A stretch of 37,751 bases of DNA. Origin: Flavobacteriales bacterium. Lineage in GTDB: Bacteria; Bacteroidota; Bacteroidia; Flavobacteriales_D; Parvicellaceae. Location of the stretch: assembly GCA_029243225.1 (NCBI GenBank), contig JAQWSL010000029.1, forward strand, positions 1-37,751. The letters are read 5' to 3'. This document shows positions 9,521 through 18,370 of this stretch, piece after piece. A program made the translations under genes and the position numbers. The notes beneath the pieces were generated by a model, which saw nothing but the letters and a program-made list of their open reading frames with translations, ran no database searches and was not told the DNA's origin. The first letter of the stretch is position 1; every line of letters starts with the position of its first letter.

Positions 9521-11383
9521 ATGAAAAAATCTTACTTAATACTTGCTGGTTTAGCAGCAACTTTTTCCTCTTATGCTCAGGGGAATTTAACAAATTATAC
9601 TGAAGCAATAAACAAAGGTCTTGTTACAGTTGAAAAACCTGGAACAAATCAAATTTTAAATGAAAAATCAGGAGTTGTTTTTTGGTCTGATGATTTTTCT
9701 GATCCAAATACATGGACTGTAGACAATGACACTGTAGGTCTAGGTGCTGAATTTGGTTGGTCGATTGATAGCCAATCTGACGGATGGTTCTTCACTAATA
9801 CAATAAATTCTACATCAGGAGGTAACTTTGCTGAATTAAGCAATGGAGACGCTCAAGCAGGCACTCAACTTTCTAACATGACATATACAATGACTACAGC
9901 AAACCCAATTGATGTTATGGCTTTAGCAGGAACTGAACAAGTTTCATTAAGCTTTCTTCAATATGGTGCTTTATTCAACGATTTACAAGAGATACTTATC
10001 AGTGTTAACGGTGTCACTTTCACTCCTGTAGGTGATAATTCTGACAAAGACGTTCTTAGCGCTTCAGGTGGTGCTGCTTATGACAACCCTGACAACAAAC
10101 TAATAAACCTAGCTCCTTACATTGCAGGTTTTGGATCTTCTGTTTGGATTCAATTTAGATGGACTACTGCATTTCCAAATTCAGCTTCAAACCCAAATGT
10201 ATGGATAACATATGGTTGGATGATTGATGATGTTGAGTTAGTGACAAATCCAAGCAATGACTTGTCAATAAATAGTTATTCTTTTGGGTCTGAAGGTCTT
10301 CCTTACTACCAGATTCCTGTTGCACAAATTGCTCCAATAGATTTTTCTGCTCAAGTAACCAATAATGGAGCACTTGATCAACCAGGATCTATGTTATCTG
10401 TTGATATTACTGGAACAAGTTCTTACAACGGCACAAGTGCTACTTCAACTATAGCTGTTGGATCAACAGATTCTTTATTTACTACAACACAATTTACTCC
10501 ATCATCTACTACTGGATCTAGCGACATTGCTATAGCTATTAGTTCAGATTCTACTGACTTATACGGAGATGACAATCCTAATGATAATTCTGCAACTGAA
10601 TCAATAGAAATTACAGATTATCTCTACGCAAGAGATATGGGTGTTGCTGATGGTGGTTCTTACAATGCAGGCGAAGCATTTGAAGTTGGACCATATTTTG
10701 ACATATTTGCTGATCAAACTTTAAAAGCAATTGATGTAACCATAAGCAACAGCTCTGAGCCAGGAGCAATCATTTATGGTGTTATTTACTCTGTAGATGC
10801 AGCAACTGGCGATTTCATTTTTGAAGGCAATACAGATGATTACCAGTTAACTTCAAGTGATGTAAGCTCAAGTGCTACAATAACTCTTCCGCTTTTCTCT
10901 CCTTTCACAGTATTAACAGGCAGAGGATATGTAGTTGTTGCCGGTGCTTATGGAGACGCTGGAGCTACTAATGATTTAGTTGTTGCTACTTCGGGTAATT
11001 CTGAACCTCAAACTTCTTTTTACTATGATGGTACAGATTTAACTTGGTACTATACAACAGGTACACCAATGGTAAGAATGAATTTCGATCAATCCATAAA
11101 TATTCAAGAAAGATTAGAAACAAAAATATCTTTAGGTCAAAACATGCCAAATCCATTTTCAAACAATACAATTATTGAATTTGAATTAGATAAGCAAATG
11201 GATATTGAGTTTGAAGTATTAGACATTACTGGTAAAGTTGTGAAAAATCTTTCTTTAGGAACAACTGGTGCTGGAACTCATCAAATTAACTTAAATTCTG
11301 ATAGCTTTAGAAATGGGATATATTATTATTCTATTAAAAGTGCTGAATTTAAAGTGACTAAGAAAATGATTATCCAGAAATAA
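9521..11383 (+). CDS. Secreted protein with T9SS type A sorting domain (copy 2)
   Basis: The 620-residue protein has signal peptide MKKSYLILAGLAATFSSYAQ and the same architecture as the preceding gene: jelly-roll-like N-terminus (VFWSDDFSDPNTWTVD ... WMIDDVEL), CARDB-like middle, a beta domain containing DLTWYYTTGTPMVRMNF, and a type A C-terminal sorting domain (GQNMPNPFSNNT ... NGIYYYSI ... KKMIIQK). The two copies share long stretches (for example YQIPI/VxQ, TDYxYARD, PQTSFxYDG) over their full length, so they arose by tandem duplication and then diverged. Probable role is a cell-surface or released structural/adhesive protein; no enzyme motif is seen. Confidence 0.85.
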   Translation: MKKSYLILAGLAATFSSYAQGNLTNYTEAINKGLVTVEKPGTNQILNEKSGVVFWSDDFSDPNTWTVDNDTVGLGAEFGWSIDSQSDGWFFTNTINSTSGGNFAELSNGDAQAGTQLSNMTYTMTTANPIDVMALAGTEQVSLSFLQYGALFNDLQEILISVNGVTFTPVGDNSDKDVLSASGGAAYDNPDNKLINLAPYIAGFGSSVWIQFRWTTAFPNSASNPNVWITYGWMIDDVELVTNPSNDLSINSYSFGSEGLPYYQIPVAQIAPIDFSAQVTNNGALDQPGSMLSVDITGTSSYNGTSATSTIAVGSTDSLFTTTQFTPSSTTGSSDIAIAISSDSTDLYGDDNPNDNSATESIEITDYLYARDMGVADGGSYNAGEAFEVGPYFDIFADQTLKAIDVTISNSSEPGAIIYGVIYSVDAATGDFIFEGNTDDYQLTSSDVSSSATITLPLFSPFTVLTGRGYVVVAGAYGDAGATNDLVVATSGNSEPQTSFYYDGTDLTWYYTTGTPMVRMNFDQSINIQERLETKISLGQNMPNPFSNNTIIEFELDKQMDIEFEVLDITGKVVKNLSLGTTGAGTHQINLNSDSFRNGIYYYSIKSAEFKVTKKMIIQK

Positions 11384-11401
11384 TCACTTTTTATATTACA
11401 T

Positions 11402-11430
11402 AAAAAAGGCGCTATTAAGCGCCTTTTTTT
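11402..11430. terminator. Bidirectional intrinsic terminator
   Basis: GGCGCT (11408-11413), loop ATTA, AGCGCC (11418-11423), flanked by an A-run before and a T-run after, so it can end transcription from both convergent genes. It touches the stop codon of the minus-strand gene at 11429. Confidence 0.85.
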
Positions 11431-12346
11431 ATTCATATATTTTAAGATTATACCTTTGTTCAAACCCTTCAATTCCCTGAAGCCCACCAGAATGTAAAGC
11501 AATTATTGTTTTTTCATCATTTTCATTCCTCAATTGCTCAATCAATCCATAAAACATTTTTCCAGAATATATAGGATCTGTCTTGATTCCAGTAATTTCA
11601 TAAAATTTCCTCATAAAAGCAATGAGCTCCTTGTTGTTTCTTGCATAACCACCAAAATGATAATTATGTAATAACTCATATGTACTTCTGTGTTTAAAAT
11701 TTAATAAAAAATTATTTATTTCACTTTCTAAGTACTCCGCACCCTTTAATACAACAACACCTTTAACTTTTTGATAACTATTTAATTCACTTGCAATTCC
11801 AGCTATTGTTGCACCAGTTCCAACATCACAAAAAATTTCGTCAAAATCTAAATCGATTTCCTTGACAACATCTTTACATCCTTTAATGCCAAAAGAATTT
11901 GCTCCACCTTCAGAAATAATAAAATAATCTAAGTATTTATTTTTAATGCTATCTTCATTAGTTGTTACCCTTTTGTAAGTTTCTCTGCTTATAAATGTTA
12001 ACTCAACACCTAATTCATAGCATTTTTTTAAAGTGGGATTCAACATTTTTGGTTTTTCACCACGAACAAAAATAATGGTTGGAATACCATAAAATTTAGC
12101 CAAATATGACATGGCTAAAATATGATTTGAATGTGCCCCTCCAAATGTTACTATGCCTACATAATTACCAGCAAAATATTCTTTGACATTACACTTTAAT
12201 TTTCGCCATTTATTTCCAGAAACTACAGGATGAATCAAATCATCTCTTTTAACAAAAACATGCTTGTTTATAACACCAAATGAGCTTAAATCAATAGGCT
12301 CTAGCAAACTTGGAAGTTTAAAAAGATTATTTATTTCCTGATTCAT
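11429..12346 (-). CDS. PLP-dependent ACC deaminase / D-cysteine desulfhydrase family enzyme
   Basis: With ATG 12346 as start the protein has 305 residues. It belongs to fold-type II PLP enzymes: the lysine-bearing motif VSGNKWRKL places the Schiff-base lysine at residue 46, TFGGAHSNHI (68-77) is the substrate-binding loop, and HSGGLQG lies near the C-terminus. Relatives either open the cyclopropane ring of ACC to ammonia and 2-oxobutanoate or release sulfide from D-cysteine; the latter is the commoner activity in bacteria without plant contact. A TTG two codons upstream (12352) is possible but unnecessary. It overlaps the upstream DUF4286 gene by 20 bp and is the last gene of the serS operon, ending at a terminator. 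Confidence 0.85.
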   Translation of the reverse strand: MNQEINNLFKLPSLLEPIDLSSFGVINKHVFVKRDDLIHPVVSGNKWRKLKCNVKEYFAGNYVGIVTFGGAHSNHILAMSYLAKFYGIPTIIFVRGEKPKMLNPTLKKCYELGVELTFISRETYKRVTTNEDSIKNKYLDYFIISEGGANSFGIKGCKDVVKEIDLDFDEIFCDVGTGATIAGIASELNSYQKVKGVVVLKGAEYLESEINNFLLNFKHRSTYELLHNYHFGGYARNNKELIAFMRKFYEITGIKTDPIYSGKMFYGLIEQLRNENDEKTIIALHSGGLQGIEGFEQRYNLKIYE

Positions 12347-12644
12347 GAACAACTTCTAATATTGTTCTAAAAGCTACAAATTTACCTTTGTACTTAAGAC
12401 TATGTTCTTGCTGAAGTTTAGAGGAGAAATCTTTTTGATAAAGTTCATAGTCTTTCATGTTTTTCAGTAGGTATTGAATACTGTATGACATACCACCTTC
12501 TTCTTCTGCATGAATTCTACATATTCTAGCATTTAGAAATAATCCTGTATTTAGAACATCTTGCACATGAACTTCTTTCATCCATTTTAACCATTCATCA
12601 TGAACATTGTAATCAATATTAATAGTAACATTATATAATATCAT
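12327..12644 (-). CDS. DUF4286 family protein
   Basis: This 105-residue protein starts MILYNVTINIDYNVHDEWLKWM and contains the pattern of the DUF4286 family, a small ferredoxin-like alpha-beta protein common in Bacteroidota and without known function. Its ATG overlaps the stop of the TPR gene by 4 bp (ATGA), and its own end overlaps the next gene by 20 bp, so all three are probably translationally coupled. No catalytic residues stand out. Confidence 0.85.
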   Translation of the reverse strand: MILYNVTINIDYNVHDEWLKWMKEVHVQDVLNTGLFLNARICRIHAEEEGGMSYSIQYLLKNMKDYELYQKDFSSKLQQEHSLKYKGKFVAFRTILEVVHESGNK

Positions 12645-14521
12645 GAGTCAGATTGGATTTTATCATCGTTTTTTCCTGTAAGCTTTCTATATCTTTTTCT
12701 CGCTTCAACCATAAACAAGCTTCCTTTATGGTCAAATAAAATAGATTTATAAGCCTCTTTTGCTTTATCAAGATCATATATATTATGCTCATAAATATGT
12801 CCAAGTAGAAATAAAGCATTGTCTGCTAGTATATCGTCTCCATAGTCAGCTAATAGTTTTGTTAAAGCTAAAATAGCATGTTCAAAACGTTGCTCTTTTA
12901 TAGCAATTTTTGCTTTTCGGAAAAGTATATCATCATTTAATGTATGGTAAGCGTTTAATTCATTTATTGAATCATATAGCTGCTCAGCTTCTCTATATTT
13001 ATGTTGTACAATAAACAAATCTGCTTTTGCAAATAGATTCATAGACAATCTAGAAGTATCAAGATTAAAATTATCAGTAATTAAAAGAGACAGTTCCATT
13101 GCATCATTTGAAATTAACTTTGATGTAGAGGCTTTTAAAACATCTAACTGACTTTGACACCATTCATATTCACCAGTATAGTAATAAACTCTAGCATTTT
13201 TAAATTTAGCAGAATACCCAATTGGATCCTCTTTAAATTCTTTCTCTACTTGCATGAAAAGTAAAGAAGCATCCCAAACTTCCCCTTTTAAAAGTAAAAC
13301 ATCTGCTAGCTCAATCTTTACTTCACCTTTAACTTTTAAAGGAATACCATAACTCTTTAAAATATTTTTCAGAAGATCTTCTGCCCCTTTGTAATCGTGC
13401 AAATAATAAGCCTCTAAATCAGCAAGTCCCCTTATGGCATCAAGATATCTTCTATCTGTTTGATAAGATTTAAAATACTTTTTAATCTCCTCTATCGTGT
13501 TTGTATAATTTTCTTTTAATAAAATTAATTGATCCTCATTAACATTTACTCCAGAAAGAAGTTTGGCTTTTAATGTTTTTAATTTCCTAGCTTTTGCCTG
13601 ACCAGAAAGTTTGGTCTGAGGATAATTTAAAATAATTTGATTGTAGCTTTTCAATGCTACATCGTAGCTCTCATTCACAAAGCACGATTCCCCAAATTCT
13701 AAAAGCTTAGCCCCTTTAGCATTTGCTTTTTTATCAACTGCCTTAACTTGAATAAATGCACTGTTAAAATCATTTACAGCAGTGAAATACCAAGCAAGTA
13801 GCTCATTATATACAATGTTATTAGGATGTTTTTGACTTTCTTTAACCAAACTCTCCTTTAACATTGCTCGCTTTTTCTTGTCATTTAACAAATCAATAGA
13901 ATTACTTAAACTTCTTTGAACTAATGCTAAATATCCTGAACTCTGATCTATTAAAGCGAGGTAAGTCTTTATCATTAATGCTGTTTCACCTTTTCTATTA
14001 TAAATAGATGCAATCTTTTGATTGTAAATTAATTTATTTGAATTGTATTGATTTCCTAGCTGATATACATTTAATGCAAAATCAATTTTACCTGCTTTTT
14101 CAAAACCTAAAGCCAAACTTTCAATTTGATTATATGTTGTCTTGTCATCAATTTTTTTTATTGCTTGTTGATAATAATCATTGGCTTTGTCAATTTTATC
14201 AGAAGAAAAATAAATGTTTCCTAGGTCAATAATTAAAAAATATTTTTTCGGAAATTTCTTTATCTCTTGCTTAACGAGTTTTTCAGCTGTTTTTAATTCA
14301 TTAATTTCCAATAAAGATGTTCTGTATGGTTGATAAATGTCAACCGTTTGCTTTTTATCTGATGCAATTTTCTCAAAATATAATACAGCCTTATCAAAAT
14401 CACCATTATTATAATAATTCATAGCTATTCTTAAATCTTGTTGAACCTCTTGTGAAAAAGATGAAAATGAAAATAGTATGAAAATGCTTATTAAAGCGCT
14501 ATATATAGAATAGGTTTTCAA
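12641..14521 (-). CDS. Periplasmic/surface tetratricopeptide-repeat protein
   Basis: The 626-residue protein has a signal peptide (MKTYSIYSALISIFILFSFSSFSQ) and then TPR-like helical repeats almost throughout: AMNYYNNGDFDKAVLYFEKIA near the start, several further degenerate repeats, and HIYEHNIYDLDKAKEAYKSIL at the end. Such proteins usually act as scaffolds. The start is a TTG that follows the preceding stop codon without any gap (TAA then TTG); a later ATG would remove the signal peptide. It sits between a lipoprotein and DUF4286 in the serS operon. Specific partners are not predictable. Confidence 0.85.
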   Translation of the reverse strand: MKTYSIYSALISIFILFSFSSFSQEVQQDLRIAMNYYNNGDFDKAVLYFEKIASDKKQTVDIYQPYRTSLLEINELKTAEKLVKQEIKKFPKKYFLIIDLGNIYFSSDKIDKANDYYQQAIKKIDDKTTYNQIESLALGFEKAGKIDFALNVYQLGNQYNSNKLIYNQKIASIYNRKGETALMIKTYLALIDQSSGYLALVQRSLSNSIDLLNDKKKRAMLKESLVKESQKHPNNIVYNELLAWYFTAVNDFNSAFIQVKAVDKKANAKGAKLLEFGESCFVNESYDVALKSYNQIILNYPQTKLSGQAKARKLKTLKAKLLSGVNVNEDQLILLKENYTNTIEEIKKYFKSYQTDRRYLDAIRGLADLEAYYLHDYKGAEDLLKNILKSYGIPLKVKGEVKIELADVLLLKGEVWDASLLFMQVEKEFKEDPIGYSAKFKNARVYYYTGEYEWCQSQLDVLKASTSKLISNDAMELSLLITDNFNLDTSRLSMNLFAKADLFIVQHKYREAEQLYDSINELNAYHTLNDDILFRKAKIAIKEQRFEHAILALTKLLADYGDDILADNALFLLGHIYEHNIYDLDKAKEAYKSILFDHKGSLFMVEARKRYRKLTGKNDDKIQSDS

Positions 14522-15052
14522 TTATTCTGAGTAACTATTAATAAGTGAACGAACTTTGAAAGACAACGAGTCATCTAAGGTTAAAATGGCGTCACAATCA
14601 AGAATATAGCTAGTAATGCTTTCTTTCAATAAAGAAAGATTACGTTCTTCATTTGAAATAAATAAAAGTGCTGAATCTTCCATTATGAGCTGATTTTCCA
14701 AGTCTGATTTTAAATAATTCAATTGTTGTTTCATAGTCGTAAGGTTTGCGTTTATATTTTCAGCTTGATTAGACAAACCCTTGCCACCTTTCTTTATACC
14801 TTTATAAGCATTCATCAACTGAACAAACTCTTTTTCTACAGTATCTGTATAGTAGTATTTTTTAATCTGCGACATGTTGTGCTTATATTCACTTATAGCA
14901 TCACCAACCTTTTGTTGATCTACAGTATTATAAGAACTTTCAAGGCTTAACAATTCAAACTCAAGTTCACTAACCGTATTAAGTTGTTCATTTAAATTAG
15001 CCGTACAACTAACAAATAGTATCACTAACAAAAAAAGAAATTCCTTGCTCAT
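14522..15052 (-). CDS. Small coiled-coil lipoprotein, function unknown
   Basis: Starting at ATG 15052 gives 176 residues beginning MSKEFLFLLVILFVSC, a lipoprotein signal with lipobox FVSC; an in-frame upstream ATG at 15082 would run into the serS coding end and bury the signal, so it is rejected. The mature part is polar and mainly helical with heptad-like leucine spacing (VSELEFELLSLESSY, NANLTTMKQQLNYLKSDLENQL), suggesting coiled coils. It lies 19 bp after serS and immediately before the secreted TPR protein, so the two may form a membrane-attached pair. I do not recognise a named family. Confidence 0.75.
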   Translation of the reverse strand: MSKEFLFLLVILFVSCTANLNEQLNTVSELEFELLSLESSYNTVDQQKVGDAISEYKHNMSQIKKYYYTDTVEKEFVQLMNAYKGIKKGGKGLSNQAENINANLTTMKQQLNYLKSDLENQLIMEDSALLFISNEERNLSLLKESITSYILDCDAILTLDDSLSFKVRSLINSYSE

Positions 15053-15071
15053 GTATTTTAATTTACAAAAA

Positions 15072-16352
15072 CTATTCCACATTAGAAATTATATTAAACC
15101 CAGTGTAGGGAACAAGTACTTCAGGAATAGTAATTCCTTTTTCAGTTTGATTATTCTCAAGTAAGGCTGCCATTATTCTTGGAAGAGCTAAAGCACTTCC
15201 GTTTAAGGTATGAACCAACTGGTTTTTTTCATTCTTACTCTTAAATCTCAACTTCAATCTATTTGATTGATATGTCTCAAAGTTGGAGACTGAACTTACT
15301 TCCAACCATTTATTTTGAGCAGCTGAAAATACTTCAAAATCATAAGTTAACGAAGCAGTAAAACCTAAGTCTCCTCCACATAGCTTTAAAATTCTTGAGG
15401 GCAACCCTAATTTTTCTAATAAACCTTTTACATGTGCGACCATTTCATCTAAAATGGCATAACTTTTTTCAGGGTGAGAAATTTGAACAATCTCTACTTT
15501 ATCAAACTGATGTAATCTATTTAACCCTCTAACATCTTTACCATAAGAACCTGCTTCTCTTCTAAAACAAGGTGTATAGCCCACTCTTTTAACAGGAAAA
15601 TCATCCTCATTTAAAATAACATCTCTAAATATATTAGTGATTGGAACCTCAGCTGTTGGAATTAAATAAAGTTGATCTTCTTGCATGAAATACATCTGCC
15701 CCTCTTTATCTGGTAATTGACCTGTTGCATAGCCCGAGTCTGCATTTACTAACAAGGGAGGTATAACTTCCTGATAGTTATTAATTATTGCCTCGTTCAA
15801 AAAGAAGTTTATTAACGCTCGTTGAAGTTGTGCTCCTTTACCTGTGTATACAGGAAAACCTGCTCCAGTTATTTTTACTCCCAATTCAAAATCAATTAAA
15901 TTGTACTTTTTAGCAAGCTCCCAATGAGGAACTGCTCCATCAAAAAGTTTAGGTTCTTTTCCGAAAGTTTGAATTACTTCATTTTGCTCTTCGGAATTAC
16001 CTGCTGGCACAATTGCATTAGGCACATTTGGAATTTGACACAGAATTTCTTTAATAGCTATTTCGGAACTCAACAATTGCTCCTTTAATTTTTTTGTTGA
16101 TTCTTTCAGCAAGACGGTTTTGTTTTTTAACAATATTGCCTCTTCTTGTTTTCCTCCTTTAAATAACTCACCAATCTTTTTTGAAAGCTGGTTCATTTCA
16201 GAAAGCTCTTGATCTAAAGTAAATTGTGAATTTCTCCTTAGTTCATCTTGAGTTAAAGCATCTTGAATCAATTGTGAGAAATCTTTATTCCGAACTTTTA
16301 AACGCGAAATAGTTGATTCTTTATTTTCTCTAATCTTATTTATTTCTAGCAT
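15072..16352 (-). CDS. serS: Seryl-tRNA synthetase
   Basis: The 426-residue class II synthetase has the N-terminal tRNA-binding coiled-coil arm (about residues 28-105), motif 2 within GYTPCFRREAGSYGKDVRG and motif 3 in NGSALALPRIMAALLEN. TAEVPITN is the serine-binding TxE loop. It charges tRNA-Ser, and tRNA-Sec where present, with serine in the cytoplasm. Length is normal. It is the first gene of a five-gene minus-strand operon and has a perfect -7 box upstream. Confidence 0.97.
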   Translation of the reverse strand: MLEINKIRENKESTISRLKVRNKDFSQLIQDALTQDELRRNSQFTLDQELSEMNQLSKKIGELFKGGKQEEAILLKNKTVLLKESTKKLKEQLLSSEIAIKEILCQIPNVPNAIVPAGNSEEQNEVIQTFGKEPKLFDGAVPHWELAKKYNLIDFELGVKITGAGFPVYTGKGAQLQRALINFFLNEAIINNYQEVIPPLLVNADSGYATGQLPDKEGQMYFMQEDQLYLIPTAEVPITNIFRDVILNEDDFPVKRVGYTPCFRREAGSYGKDVRGLNRLHQFDKVEIVQISHPEKSYAILDEMVAHVKGLLEKLGLPSRILKLCGGDLGFTASLTYDFEVFSAAQNKWLEVSSVSNFETYQSNRLKLRFKSKNEKNQLVHTLNGSALALPRIMAALLENNQTEKGITIPEVLVPYTGFNIISNVE

Positions 16353-16379
16353 TGTTTTTTTCTTAAGCTAATTCTTAAT

Positions 16380-16387
16380 CAAATCTA
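16380..16387 (-). promoter_or_regulatory. -7 box (TAGATTTG) of the serS operon
   Basis: Minus-strand TAGATTTG matches TAnnTTTG exactly and lies 27 bp before the serS ATG, downstream of the rpmA terminator. No good -33 TTTG is seen at the right spacing. Confidence 0.45.
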
Positions 16388-16421
16388 TTAAAAAGGAATG
16401 AAAATATTATTTATAAATAAA

Positions 16422-16445
16422 AAAAGCGTCTCGAAAGACGCTTTT
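16422..16445 (-). terminator. Intrinsic terminator of the rplU-rpmA operon
   Basis: A 10-bp stem AAAAGCGTCT / AGACGCTTTT closed by a UUCG tetraloop on the minus strand is followed by a T-run on that strand. It separates rpmA from the serS promoter. Confidence 0.88.
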
Positions 16446-16467
16446 AAAAATAAAATATTGGATTTCT

Positions 16468-16731
16468 TTATTTCTCTTCAAAAGGTGAGACAGAAACAAA
16501 TGATCTGTTGTTGGCTTTTTTTCTAAACTCTACCAAACCATCTTTTAAAGCAAACAAAGTATGATCTTTTCCCATACCTACATTATCACCTGGGTAATGC
16601 ACTGTGCCTCTTTGACGAACAATAATGTTACCAGCAATTGCTAACTGACCGCCATAAATTTTAATTCCAAGTCGATTCGATTCTGAATCACGACCATTTT
16701 TCGAACTTGATGCTGCTTTTTTATGTGCCAT
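16468..16731 (-). CDS. rpmA: 50S ribosomal protein L27
   Basis: The 87-residue protein reads [22 protein letters not shown] followed by [26 protein letters not shown], the standard L27 core. Its N-terminal tail reaches the peptidyl-transferase centre. There is no Firmicutes-type cleavable N-terminal extension. It follows rplU by 16 bp, the conserved L21-L27 gene order. Confidence 0.97.
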   Translation of the reverse strand: MAHKKAASSSKNGRDSESNRLGIKIYGGQLAIAGNIIVRQRGTVHYPGDNVGMGKDHTLFALKDGLVEFRKKANNRSFVSVSPFEEK

Positions 16732-16747
16732 AACTATAAAGTTTTAA

Positions 16748-17284
16748 TTATTTATCTTTTTTTGGAGCTGCTTTTTTTGGAGCCGCTTTTTTTGGCGCAG
16801 CCTTTTTAGCAGTAGATTTAACTTCTGAATCTTTCTTCGCTTCTACTTTTTTAGGAGCTGCTTTTGGAGCTGCTGCCTTTGCCTTTGGAGCTGCTGCTGG
16901 CTTTGCCTTTGGAGCTACTTTTGCTTTTGGAGCTGGCTCCTCTTTTTTAGCCTCAACTGCTTTTTTAGCAACCTTAGTAGATATTGACTGAATTGATATC
17001 TCTGAAAATCTTTGACGATGTCCATTCTTAACTGCGTAACCTTTTCTTCTTTTCTTTTTAAAGACGATAACTTTATCTCCTTTAAGGTGTTGCTCTATTT
17101 TAGCGGTTACTTGAGCACCTTTTACAGCTGGGGCGCCAACAGATATTTTACCTTTGTCATCAAGAAGAAGAACGTTGTCAAAAACAACTTTATCTCCCTC
17201 TTTGCCATCTAGCTGATGAACATAGTATCGTTGATCTTTTTCTACTTTAAATTGCTGCCCTGCTATTTCTACAATTGCATACAT
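16748..17284 (-). CDS. rplU: 50S ribosomal protein L21 with Lys/Ala/Pro-rich C-terminal extension
   Basis: Residues 1-102 are a standard L21 (MYAIVEIAGQQFKVEKDQRYYVHQ; VIVFKKKRRKGYAVKNGHRQ), which binds 23S rRNA. The remaining 76 residues (103-178) form a low-complexity tail of Ala, Lys and Pro ending in repeated KKAAP units, similar in composition to histone-H1-type tails. The extended form is seen in other Bacteroidota L21 proteins as far as I recall. The tail should be disordered and strongly basic, so it could bind rRNA or DNA. The gene has a well-formed promoter and precedes rpmA. Confidence 0.95.
   Translation of the reverse strand: MYAIVEIAGQQFKVEKDQRYYVHQLDGKEGDKVVFDNVLLLDDKGKISVGAPAVKGAQVTAKIEQHLKGDKVIVFKKKRRKGYAVKNGHRQRFSEISIQSISTKVAKKAVEAKKEEPAPKAKVAPKAKPAAAPKAKAAAPKAAPKKVEAKKDSEVKSTAKKAAPKKAAPKKAAPKKDK
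16757..16801 (-). repeat. Three tandem 15-bp repeats encoding AAPKK at the L21 C-terminus
   Basis: Three consecutive 15-bp units (TTTTTTTGGAGCTGC, TTTTTTTGGAGCCGC, TTTTTTTGGCGCAGC as read on the plus strand) encode the last KKAAP copies of rplU. Each contains a seven-T run, so the number of units could change by slippage without leaving frame. Confidence 0.8.
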
Positions 17285-17323
17285 AAATAGTGTTTTTTTG
17301 TTTTTTTAATTTACAAAGGGTTG

Positions 17324-17356
17324 CAAATTTATAAAATCTTTCCATTTTATCACAAA
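17324..17356 (-). promoter_or_regulatory. Promoter of rplU-rpmA
   Basis: On the minus strand TTTG (17353-17356) is followed after 21 bp by TAAATTTG (17324-17331), a full match to the Bacteroidota -33/-7 pair. The expected transcript start is about 33 nt before the rplU ATG. Confidence 0.6.
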
Positions 17357-17437
17357 AAACCATCATATATTATATTATTTGTTTAGATAACATATTAAAA
17401 AAGATTATGTTCTTATTTTAGCATTAAATCATTTACT

Positions 17438-18370
17438 GTGAAATTAATTAATTCTCTTTCTGTTAAACAACTTGCTAAGTTCTTAGAATGCTCCTCATTT
17501 GGAAATGAAAATCTTATAATTACAGGAATTAATGAAATTCACAAAGTTGAAAAAGGAGACCTGATTTTTGTAGATCATCCAAAATATTTTCACAAAGCAT
17601 TAAATTCTATTGCTTCAGTAATTATTATAAATGATTCTTCTGTTACAATACCCAAAGGAAAAGCCATTATATTTTCCCCTGATCCGTTTAAAAGCTTTAA
17701 TAAACTTACAAATCATTTCTCTCCTAGCTCTAAAAACACTTCAATGATTGGTGACAACATCAACATAGATGTGGATTCCTTTATACACCAGTCTGCTGTA
17801 ATAGGAAATAATGTTACTATTGGAAAAAACTGTACCATACATGCTAATGTATGTATTTATGACCATTCAGAAATAGGAAACAATGTTACCATTCATGCGG
17901 GTTCTGTTATAGGGGCAAATGCCTTTTATTACAAAAAATACGAAACAGAATATACACCCATGCATTCCTGTGGAAAGGTAATTATTGAAGATTATGTTGA
18001 AATTGGAGCGCTATCTAGTATTGATAGAGGAGTAACAGGAGATACTATTATCAAAAAGGGGACTAAAATGGACAATCAAGTACACATTGGGCATGATACT
18101 GTAATTGGAAAGAATTGTTTATTTGCTGCTCAAGTTGGAATTGCAGGTTGTGTCACAATCGAAGATAATGTTATTTTATGGGGTCAAGTTGGAGTTGCTA
18201 GCGACCTAACAATAGGAAAAGGAGCCGTTGTTCTGGGTCAATCAGGTCTAAATAAAAGTATTGCTGGCAACAAAACCTATTTTGGAAGTCCAGTTTCTGA
18301 AGCTAGAAGCAAGTTTAAAGAAATAGCAGCCATAAGAAAGTTGCCAGAAATCATAGAAACTTTATCCTAA
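17438..18370 (+). CDS. LpxD-type UDP-3-O-acylglucosamine N-acyltransferase (short flavobacterial paralogue)
   Basis: The 310-residue protein starts at GTG and has a small N-terminal uridine-binding-like domain (INEIHKVEKGDLIFVDHPKYF, about 30-52) followed by a left-handed beta-helix of hexapeptide repeats (about 110-285: VIGNNVTIGKNCTIHANV, and so on). NQVHIGHDTVIG puts a histidine at residue 219 where LpxD has its catalytic base. LpxD adds a 3-hydroxyacyl chain to UDP-3-O-acyl-glucosamine in lipid A synthesis. Bacteroidota often carry a longer main LpxD elsewhere plus this shorter form, so this copy may act on another sugar nucleotide. Its stop overlaps the phosphatase start by one base (TAATG). 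Confidence 0.85.
   Translation: MKLINSLSVKQLAKFLECSSFGNENLIITGINEIHKVEKGDLIFVDHPKYFHKALNSIASVIIINDSSVTIPKGKAIIFSPDPFKSFNKLTNHFSPSSKNTSMIGDNINIDVDSFIHQSAVIGNNVTIGKNCTIHANVCIYDHSEIGNNVTIHAGSVIGANAFYYKKYETEYTPMHSCGKVIIEDYVEIGALSSIDRGVTGDTIIKKGTKMDNQVHIGHDTVIGKNCLFAAQVGIAGCVTIEDNVILWGQVGVASDLTIGKGAVVLGQSGLNKSIAGNKTYFGSPVSEARSKFKEIAAIRKLPEIIETLS

Noticed and set aside
15053-15082. Longer N-terminus for the coiled-coil lipoprotein
   Set aside because: It would overlap the end of serS and place ten residues ahead of a good lipoprotein signal.
16757-16990. Repeat array in rplU considered as CRISPR-like or other DNA repeat
   Set aside because: The units are contiguous 15-bp codon repeats in frame with the L21 tail, with no spacers.
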